Part shown: positions 33,576 to 39,743 of the stretch, one piece after another
How the letters are laid out: the number at the start of each line of letters is the position of its first letter
Numbering within the stretch: the stretch's first letter is position 1
DNA from: Phycisphaerales bacterium
GTDB taxonomy: Bacteria; Planctomycetota; Phycisphaerae; UBA1845
Assembly (NCBI GenBank): GCA_020639115.1
Contig: JACKHG010000024.1
Span: forward strand, 1 to 46,426
Direction of reading: 5' to 3'
Length of the DNA: 46,426 nt
Notes under the pieces: generated by a model
Databases searched by the model: none
Seen by the model: the letters and a program-made list of their open reading frames with translations, nothing else
Told to the model about the DNA's origin: nothing
Position numbers and translations under genes: made by a program

Positions 33576-34397
33576 GTGACCAACGTTCTCGACAATTTCC
33601 GTCTGGACGGGCGCATCGCCGTCATCACCGGCGGCGGGGGGGTGCTGGGTGCGGTCTTCGCGCGGGCGCTCGCCGAAGCCGGCGCCGTCGTGTGGGTGAC
33701 GGACTGCGCCGCCGATCGCGCCGAGCAGGTGGCGGCAGCACTCGTCGACAACGGCTATCAGGCCCACGGGCTGGAGGCGGACGCGCTGAAGCAGGAATCG
33801 CTGGCTGCGGCGGCTGAGCGCGTGGGGGCTGTGGATATCCTGATCAATGCAGCCGGGGGCAACGTGGCGACGGCGACGACCACGGCGGAGCTGGGTTTCT
33901 TCGATCTGCCGCTGAGCGCTCTGGAGCGCGTGGTGGCGCTGAACCTCTTCGCCGGGGCGATCCTGCCGTCCCAGGTGTTCGGCCGGGGGATGCAGGACAA
34001 TCCCGCCGGCGGCGTGATCCTGAACATCTCCTCGATGAACGCGCTACGTCCGCTGACGCGCATTCCGGGGTACTCGGCGGCCAAGGCCGCGGTCAGCAAT
34101 TTCACGCAATGGCTGGCGGTGCACATGGCCCAGGAGTACAACCCGCGCATCCGCGTCAACGCGCTCGCTCCAGGTTTTTTCCTGACGGAGCAGAACCGCT
34201 TTCTGCTGACCGAGCGAGAAGGCGGCGCCCTGACCGAACGCGGGCGGCGGATCATCGACCACACGCCGATGGGCCGGTTGGGGGCGCCGGAGGAACTCGC
34301 CGGGGCGACGGTATGGCTCTGCTCGAGCGCCGCGGCGTTCGTCACCGGCGTCGTGCTGCCGGTGGACGGCGGTTTTTCTGCTTTTGCAGGTGTTTAG
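33576..34397 (+). CDS. Short-chain dehydrogenase/reductase, possibly sugar-acid (fructuronate-type) reductase
   Basis: A 273-residue classical SDR: cofactor loop GGGGVLG, NAAGG strand, catalytic Ser in NISSM and YSAAK (Tyr-x-x-x-Lys). The insertion and C-terminal segment APGFFLTEQNRFLL followed by a late TPMGRLGAPEEL resemble SDRs that reduce D-fructuronate or other keto-sugar acids to D-mannonate-type products. The precise substrate is inferred weakly. The start is GTG 33576 with GGAG 5 nt upstream, starting 8 bp after the GH20 stop; GTG 33570 is an in-frame alternative. It is the last gene of the second ROK transcript. Confidence 0.75.
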   Translation: MTNVLDNFRLDGRIAVITGGGGVLGAVFARALAEAGAVVWVTDCAADRAEQVAAALVDNGYQAHGLEADALKQESLAAAAERVGAVDILINAAGGNVATATTTAELGFFDLPLSALERVVALNLFAGAILPSQVFGRGMQDNPAGGVILNISSMNALRPLTRIPGYSAAKAAVSNFTQWLAVHMAQEYNPRIRVNALAPGFFLTEQNRFLLTEREGGALTERGRRIIDHTPMGRLGAPEELAGATVWLCSSAAAFVTGVVLPVDGGFSAFAGV

Positions 34398-34532
34398 AGC
34401 AAGCTCCATTTGTTTGCGATCGCGCCCGGTTTATTGTGCGGAATAGCGCCGCATCAAAGCTACGAAATTGTCTAAAACGCTATGAGCCGGCGCCCGGTCG
34501 ATCCGGACGCGCCATTCCCGATGAGATGATCC

Positions 34533-35447
34533 ATGACGACGACGCCCGACGATCCCGCCCGGCCTCTGCACGACTTTGCGGCGCAGCACGAATTCCTCAT
34601 TGGCCTCGATTCCGACGGATGCGTGTTTGACACCATGGAGGTGAAGCACAAGGAGTGCTTCATTCCGTGCACGATCCGGCACTTCGGGCTCCAGGCCGTG
34701 TCGAAGTACGCCCGCGAGGCGGCGGAATTCGTCAATCTCTACTCGACCTGGCGGGGCAGCAACCGCTTCCCGGCGCTGCTCCGCACGCTCGAACTGCTCG
34801 GACGGCGGGGGGACGTGCTCGCCCGCAGCTTCGTCGTTCCGGAGCTGGCGGCGCTGCGCGCGTGGCTCGCGGCGGAACCCAAGCCGGGCAACCCGGCGCT
34901 GACGGCTGCCGCCGAGCGGGCTGCGGGCGCGGCGCGAGCGGAACTGGAGCAGGTGCTCGCGTGGAGCCACGACGTCAACAACGCCATCGGCGCGCTGGTG
35001 ATGAATGTGCCGCCGTTTCCCCTGGTGCGCGAATGCCTCACCGCCGCCAGCCGGCAGGCCGACCTGCTCGTCGTTTCCGCGACACCGCACGAGGCGCTCG
35101 CACGCGAGTGGCAGGAACACGACATCGCCCGCCACGTGGCGGTGATCGCCGGGCAGGAAATGGGCGCGAAGAAGGATCACCTGCGCATCGCGATGGCCAA
35201 CCGCTATCGCCCGGAAAACGTGCTGATGGTGGGCGACGCGCCGGGCGATCTGCAGGCTGCCCGGGCCAACGGAGCCCGCTTCTACCCGATCGTGCCGGGC
35301 GCCGAGGCCGAGTCGTGGCAGCGGTTTCTCGAGGAGGCGCTGGAACGCTTCTTCGCGGGGCGCTACGCGGGTGCGTACGAAAACGCGCGCATCGCGGAGT
35401 TCGAAGCGCTGCTGCCGGAAGCGCCGCCGTGGCAGCGCCAGGCGTAG
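34533..35447 (+). CDS. HAD-superfamily hydrolase (likely sugar-phosphate phosphatase)
   Basis: A 304-residue HAD enzyme. Motif I is GLDSDGCVFDTM (nucleophile Asp and acid/base Asp spaced DxD). Motif II is VSATPHEAL, and motif III/IV is MVGDAPGDLQAA. A large helical cap (about residues 40-165) is consistent with small-molecule phosphate esters. The 135-bp gap before it contains AT-rich stretches that could hold a promoter, so it probably starts the third transcription unit with the LarA-like and PFK genes. No clear ribosome site is seen. Substrate unknown; a phosphorylated hydroxy or keto acid would fit the neighbours. Confidence 0.75.
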   Translation: MTTTPDDPARPLHDFAAQHEFLIGLDSDGCVFDTMEVKHKECFIPCTIRHFGLQAVSKYAREAAEFVNLYSTWRGSNRFPALLRTLELLGRRGDVLARSFVVPELAALRAWLAAEPKPGNPALTAAAERAAGAARAELEQVLAWSHDVNNAIGALVMNVPPFPLVRECLTAASRQADLLVVSATPHEALAREWQEHDIARHVAVIAGQEMGAKKDHLRIAMANRYRPENVLMVGDAPGDLQAARANGARFYPIVPGAEAESWQRFLEEALERFFAGRYAGAYENARIAEFEALLPEAPPWQRQA

Positions 35448-35463
35448 CCGTAAAGGAAGGCCG

Positions 35464-36756
35464 ATGGAGTATTTTGCCGAGGGATCGCCGGCGGATACGC
35501 TCGACGGAGAGCGCACGCGCGCCCTGCTCGCGGAGATGCTGGCCCGGATGGGACCGCTGCGCCGCGTGCTGCTGATTCCGCCGGACCACACGCGGGCGCA
35601 TTCGGGCGCGGGTGCCATCACGCTGGCGCTCTTCGAGATGCTGCGCGAAACCGCGGAGGTCACGATCCTCCCGGCGCTGGGCACGCACGCAGCTATGAGC
35701 GCCGCGCAGATCGCGCGGATGTTCCCGGGGATTCCGGCGGAGGTTTTCCACGTTCACCGCTGGCGGGAGGACTTGGTGCCGCTCGGCGAGGTGCCCGCCG
35801 ACTGGGTCGCGGAGCTCACCGGCGGCCGCGCCGAATTCCCCATCACCTGCGCGGTCAACCGCCTGCTGGTCGAAGGCGGCTGGGATCGCATCATCTCCAT
35901 CGGACAGCTCGTGCCCCACGAGGTTGCTGGAATCGCCAACCACAGCAAGAACGTGTTCGTCGGCGCCGGCGGTGCGGACGCGATCAACAAGACGCACTTC
36001 ATCGGCGCCGTGTGCGGGATGGAGGAGGCGATGGGCCGCGCCGACACGCCGGTACGCCGCGTGCTCGACTACATGGGGCAGAACTTCGCAGGCGCCCTGC
36101 CGCTCAGCTACGTGCTGACCGTGCGCGGCGCAGACGATGCTGGCGCGACGGTAACGCGCGGACTGTTCGCCGGTGACGATTCCGCCTGCTTTCACCGCGG
36201 CGCCGAGCTGTGCCGCCAGGTCAACATTACCCTCCTGCCGGAGCCGGTGCACCGCGCGGTCGTCTATCTCGACCCGGCGGACTACCGTTCGACGTGGCTC
36301 GGCAACAAGGCGATCTATCGCCTGCGGATGGCCATGGCGGACGGCGGCGTGCTGCGCGTCGTGGCGCCGGGAGTGGAGACGTTTGGCGAGGACGCGCGGA
36401 TCGACCGGCTGATCCGCCGCCACGGTTACTGCGGGACGCCGCGGGTGCTGGCAGCCGTGCGCAGCGATCATGAACTTGCGGAGGACCTGGCGGCGGCTGC
36501 GCATCTGATTCACGGTTCGTCCGAGGGACGCTTCGAGATCGTCTACGCCGCAGGAAGCCTCAGCCGCGCCGAGATCGAGGGCGTGGGGTTCCGCTACGCC
36601 GAGCCGCAGGCGGCGCTGGCGGCGTGCGCGGAGCTGCGGCCGGGTTGGAACGACGTGGCGGGCGAGCGGGTGTTTTTCGTGGCCAACCCGGGCCTGGGTC
36701 TGTGGGCGCTGGGCACGCAATTCGAGGACGGTGCGCCCGGTGCGGCGAAGGGGTGA
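35464..36756 (+). CDS. LarA-like nickel-pincer-dependent racemase/epimerase (DUF2088)
   Basis: A 430-residue protein with the LarA two-domain layout. The metal and cofactor residues of lactate racemase can be placed. GTHAAMS gives catalytic-type H75. PHEVAG gives H152, followed 10 residues later by K162 and 16 residues after that by H178, the same H-10-K-16-H spacing as in LarA. LarA homologues use the nickel-pincer nucleotide to invert hydroxy-acid stereocentres, including sugar acids. An uncharacterised sugar-acid epimerase is therefore a reasonable inference. AAGGAAGG upstream makes ATG 35464 the clear start. No larB, larC or larE cofactor genes occur in the window, so maturation must be encoded elsewhere. 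Confidence 0.75.
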   Translation: MEYFAEGSPADTLDGERTRALLAEMLARMGPLRRVLLIPPDHTRAHSGAGAITLALFEMLRETAEVTILPALGTHAAMSAAQIARMFPGIPAEVFHVHRWREDLVPLGEVPADWVAELTGGRAEFPITCAVNRLLVEGGWDRIISIGQLVPHEVAGIANHSKNVFVGAGGADAINKTHFIGAVCGMEEAMGRADTPVRRVLDYMGQNFAGALPLSYVLTVRGADDAGATVTRGLFAGDDSACFHRGAELCRQVNITLLPEPVHRAVVYLDPADYRSTWLGNKAIYRLRMAMADGGVLRVVAPGVETFGEDARIDRLIRRHGYCGTPRVLAAVRSDHELAEDLAAAAHLIHGSSEGRFEIVYAAGSLSRAEIEGVGFRYAEPQAALAACAELRPGWNDVAGERVFFVANPGLGLWALGTQFEDGAPGAAKG

Positions 36757-36759
36757 GTC

Positions 36760-38046
36760 ATGTCGCGCAACGTATTGATCGCGCAATCCGGCGGCCCGTC
36801 CGCGGTGATCAACGGCACGCTGCTGGGCATCATCGAAGGGTGCCGCGACCATCCCGATGTGTTCGGGCGCATCTACGCCGGCTGGCACGGCGTCGAGGGC
36901 CTGCTGCGCGAGGAACTGCTCGACCTCTCCGCACAGGACGAGAAGGAGATCAAGCTGCTGCGCACCACGCCGGCTGCGGGTTCGATCGGCACCTGCCGGT
37001 ACAAGCTGCGCGCGGATCATGCCGAGGATTTCGCACGCGTGCTCACGGTGCTGCGGGCGCACGACATCGGAACGTTCTTCTACATCGGCGGCAACGACTC
37101 GATGGACACGGCGAACAAGATCGCTGCAGCCGCCCGGGCCGAGTCGCTCGACCTGGTGGTGGTCGGCGGGCCGAAGACGATCGACAACGACGTGGGCGAC
37201 ACCGCGTTTGAGCTCGTCGATCATACGCCCGGCTACGCCAGTACCGCGCGGTACTTCGTCCAGACGATTCTCAACGCGAACGAGGAGAACGCGGGATCGT
37301 GCCCGGCGGACCCGGTGCTCGTGATCCAGGCGATGGGCCGGCGCATCGGTTTCATTCCAGCCGCCGCCCGGCTCGCCGACCCCGAGCGGACCATGCCCCT
37401 GCGGATCTTCCTCGCCGAGTCGGGCCTGACCCTCGACGAGATTGGGAACAACATCATCGACTGCCTCGCGACGCACGGCCGCTGCATCGTCGTGGCGAGC
37501 GAAGGTCTGGAACTCGGCGCGCTGGGCGAGGTGAAGGACGCGTTCGGGCACGTCGCGTTCAGTTCGTCGCAGTCGTCGGTGGCCCAGCACCTCACGAACC
37601 ATCTCAACGCCCGCAAACTGCCCGTGCCGGGCAAGGCCCGCTGCCAGATCCCCGGAACCGACCAGCGCAGCGCCGCGATCTACGCCTCGACCGTCGACAT
37701 GGACGAGGCCTACCAGGTCGGCCTGGAGTGCGCGCGGATCGCCCGCGAGGATGGCACGGGCTGGATGGGTACGATCCTGCGTGAGCCGGGACCCGCCTAC
37801 CGGGCGCGGTACGCGAAGGTCGCGCTCGCCGCGGTGGCCAACGCGGAACGCACCTTTCCGGCGGATTGGATCACGGCGGGCCGTGACGACGTGACCGACG
37901 CGTTCGTGCGCTACGCCCAGCCACTGATCGGCGACGCGTGGCCGGACATCCCGCTCGAGGGCGGTCGGCAGCGGTTCACGCGTTTCCGCCCGATCTTCGC
38001 CGAGAAGCGCTGCGCGGCGTACACGCCCCAGGCCTACCGCCGCTGA
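36760..38046 (+). CDS. Phosphofructokinase, PPi-dependent type (PfkA superfamily)
   Basis: A 428-residue PfkA-fold kinase. YIGGNDSMDTANK has Asp (D113) at the position that is Gly in ATP enzymes, and GGPKTIDND has Lys 139. That Asp/Lys pair marks pyrophosphate-dependent enzymes. The Mg-site residue preceding D113 is Asn (N112), not Asp, which occurs in a subset of the family. The enzyme phosphorylates fructose 6-phosphate reversibly, or a related sugar phosphate. It begins 4 bp after the LarA-like stop with GGGGTGAG upstream, so the HAD, LarA-like and PFK genes form one unit. It likely channels the product of the locus into glycolysis. Confidence 0.8.
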   Translation: MSRNVLIAQSGGPSAVINGTLLGIIEGCRDHPDVFGRIYAGWHGVEGLLREELLDLSAQDEKEIKLLRTTPAAGSIGTCRYKLRADHAEDFARVLTVLRAHDIGTFFYIGGNDSMDTANKIAAAARAESLDLVVVGGPKTIDNDVGDTAFELVDHTPGYASTARYFVQTILNANEENAGSCPADPVLVIQAMGRRIGFIPAAARLADPERTMPLRIFLAESGLTLDEIGNNIIDCLATHGRCIVVASEGLELGALGEVKDAFGHVAFSSSQSSVAQHLTNHLNARKLPVPGKARCQIPGTDQRSAAIYASTVDMDEAYQVGLECARIAREDGTGWMGTILREPGPAYRARYAKVALAAVANAERTFPADWITAGRDDVTDAFVRYAQPLIGDAWPDIPLEGGRQRFTRFRPIFAEKRCAAYTPQAYRR

Positions 38047-38160
38047 CATCCGGCACCGCCAGGGGGGCTGGCGCGTCGCGCGGCACGGACGGCGCCCGAC
38101 CGCCGTGCACCCGGCGGTCCCCGCGGATCGGGCCGGATGGCCGCATGGTAGGGGTCCATC

Positions 38161-38360
38161 CCTGTACGGTGCGGGCCAAGGCCGCTCGATGCTTGCCACA
38201 GACACTCGACAAGGGCAAGAGCCGCTCGGTGTGGGCCAAGGCCGCTCGACGCGGGCCACAAGCCACTCGACACGGGCCACAGCCACTGGACGCGGACCAC
38301 CTACGTTCGACACTGCCAAGGCAGTTCGGTGCGGGTCACAGCCACTCGACCCGGGCCCAC
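38161..38360. repeat. About ten degenerate 20-bp direct repeats
   Basis: A 200-bp stretch reads as consecutive 20-bp units close to GCCRCTCGACGCGGGCCACA, with one-base phase slips. The best units are 38241-38260, 38261-38280 and 38341-38360; those at 38281-38320 are more degenerate. No spacers separate the units, so this is not a CRISPR. It occupies the gap between the PFK gene and the promoter/tRNA fragment. Protein-binding iterons, a decayed minisatellite or repeated operators are possible. Antisense frames here look like repetitive peptides only because of the repeat. Confidence 0.7.
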
Positions 38361-38361
38361 C

Positions 38362-38389
38362 TTTACCTTTTGTACCGCGGGTGTAGAAT
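38362..38389 (+). promoter_or_regulatory. Promoter upstream of the tRNA-Ser fragment
   Basis: TTTACC (38362-38367), a 16-bp spacer and TAGAAT (38384-38389) form a good sigma-70-like promoter directly after the 20-bp repeats. It would start near 38396 and read through about 150 bp of structured GC-rich leader into the tRNA-Ser 5' half at 38549. Confidence 0.45.
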
Positions 38390-38548
38390 CGGCTCGCTAC
38401 GACGCAGGGTGATTCCGCCGCGGAATAAGCTCGCCCGCCCGGTTTCGGCGGCTGGCTTACAGCCCGGGCAGCATCCGGCGTCGCACTGGCCTCGCCCGCA
38501 GCGCCGGTCGAACGGGCTGTGAACGTTCAGCGCAGGTGAGGTAAGCCA

Positions 38549-38587
38549 GGAGAGGTGGCTGAGTGGCTTAAAGCACCGGTTTGCTAA
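38549..38587 (+). pseudogene. 5' half of tRNA-Ser(GCU), interrupted after the anticodon
   Basis: GGAGAGG (acceptor arm), a D-arm starting GCTGAGTGGC, the 5' anticodon strand CCGGT and the loop TTGCTAA with anticodon GCT follow one another exactly as in bacterial tRNA-Ser(GCU). The next bases (CGCTCC) cannot pair back as the expected ACCGG. No variable arm or TpsiC arm (GTTCGAAT) follows here or elsewhere in the window. The gene is therefore cut inside or just after the anticodon loop, a known integration hotspot for site-specific recombinases. Confidence 0.75.
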
Positions 38588-38593
38588 CGCTCC

Positions 38594-38687
38594 TTGACCT
38601 AAATTCCGCCACGTCCTTCACGATTTTCGGCGAGTTTATGATAGGTTTTTTGGGGTTTGCGAGCCCGGATTTTTGACCTAAATTCCG
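38594..38687. repeat. Pair of direct repeats at the edge of the putative element
   Basis: TTGACCTAAATTCCG occurs at 38594-38608 and again at 38673-38687, 79 bp apart in the same orientation. Both are within 100 bp of the tRNA breakpoint. The interval up to 38806 has no gene and is AT-richer than the flanking chromosome. Arm-type recombinase binding sites or a remnant duplication are possible. Confidence 0.65.
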
Positions 38688-38806
38688 GCCCATTCTTGGT
38701 TTTTCCCGAAGAGAATCAGGCCCACGTCCCTTCCTCCGATCCGGCCGCGCCGTCGCAATCCAGATAGGAGTGCTCTTGGGGGCGCTGACGACGTGCGGCG
38801 GCCCCG

Positions 38807-39349
38807 CTACAGCGCGCCGGACACCGCGGTGAGGGCCGCGCGGAGCTTGGCGACTCTGTCGGCGATCTTGCGGCGGCGGGCAGGACTGACTTCGGCCCAG
38901 TCGGCCTGATTGACGAGCTGCGCGCTCAGGGCCTCGAGGTGAGCAGCATCACGAAGCCAGATCTTGACCGGGTCGCCGCCGCGGAAGCGTGGCACCGCGG
39001 GGACACGCTTCAGCCGCTTGGCCAGCGCTTGCAGCTCGACGCTGTTCATTTTCGTCGCCGACTCCACGAGCTGCTGCCGCTGGTGCTCAGTCGTGGCGGA
39101 GATGATCGTCAGCACCGAACGCCACGGTACTTTTTTGAGCCGCTGGGCGTCGGCGCGCTTGCAGACGTGGGCGAACGCGATCGCGTGCCGGACATCGCTG
39201 TCCTTGAGCCCGACGCGATTGCCGATCGCGGCGTAGCTCTGTCCGGCTTCGTGAAGTTCCGCGGCGGCCTTGCCAAACCGCCAGCGCACCGGCGGCGAGG
39301 CCCAGCCGGGTGACGCAACCATTCTCTTCAGTTCGGCGTCGGCTCCCAT
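38807..39349 (-). CDS. ParB-like helix-turn-helix DNA-binding protein
   Basis: About 180 residues from ATG 39349 (MGADAELKRMVAS). The central region AGQSYAAIGNRVGLKDSDVRHAI is a helix-turn-helix. It is followed by helices (VLTIISATTEHQRQQLVE, SVELQALAKRLKR) arranged like the HTH and following helices of ParB/KorB proteins, but the N-terminal CTPase domain is missing. The frame continues to a GTG at 39511, whose extra residues look less regular; the start is uncertain. The GGTGACAC motif cluster lies immediately upstream, partly inside this extension, and is a natural candidate for its binding sites. A role in replication control or segregation of the element is inferred. Confidence 0.55.
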   Translation of the reverse strand: MGADAELKRMVASPGWASPPVRWRFGKAAAELHEAGQSYAAIGNRVGLKDSDVRHAIAFAHVCKRADAQRLKKVPWRSVLTIISATTEHQRQQLVESATKMNSVELQALAKRLKRVPAVPRFRGGDPVKIWLRDAAHLEALSAQLVNQADWAEVSPARRRKIADRVAKLRAALTAVSGAL

Positions 39350-39505
39350 CCCAGCGTGGTACTTGCGACCACCGTTCTGCGTCAACCAAAAAACCGGCTG
39401 TCGGCATGGTGGCGGCTTCCTCCAACCCCGAGCGCCTCCCCCTGAGCACCCGTACCACCGAGTGTCGCCAGCTTCAAGCTCGTTCTCGGATCGCGAGGCC
39501 AGACC

Positions 39506-39689
39506 TGTCACCCCGTCATCGGTGCCAGTGTGCTCGTGGACAATCCGTTGCGGAGCTATCGCGGCAACATCGTACCTGTAGATCCGTTTCCAATATTCAC
39601 TATTCGTCGATGACGGGGTGACACTGGTTGTAAGTACCTGAAATCGAATCGTTTACGTGTCACCCCCGCGATTCCAGGGGCGGTGACAC
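39506..39689. repeat. Cluster of four GGTGACAC motifs with a 16-bp perfect inverted repeat
   Basis: TGTCACCCCGTCATCG (39506-39521) is repeated as its exact reverse complement at 39608-39623. Further copies GTGTCACC (39657-39664) and GGTGACAC (39682-39689) form a second inverted pair. The orientations alternate over about 185 bp of otherwise non-coding sequence between the primase gene and the HTH gene. This could be an origin-type iteron array or an operator cluster. Confidence 0.65.
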
Positions 39690-39743
39690 CGCGATGACGC
39701 CGATGACCACTGAACCATGGATTGAACATGGCCGGGCGGGTGC

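Noticed and set aside
38034..38300. Minus-strand repetitive-peptide frame after the PFK gene
   Set aside because: Its repeats simply translate the 20-bp DNA repeat; no ribosome site.
38161..38360. CRISPR array
   Set aside because: Units are contiguous 20-mers without spacers, are degenerate, and no cas genes are present.
38549..38700. Intact tRNA-Ser or a group I intron in its anticodon loop
   Set aside because: No 3' anticodon strand, variable arm or TpsiC arm follows within the window, and no group I core is recognisable in the 220 bp before the next gene.
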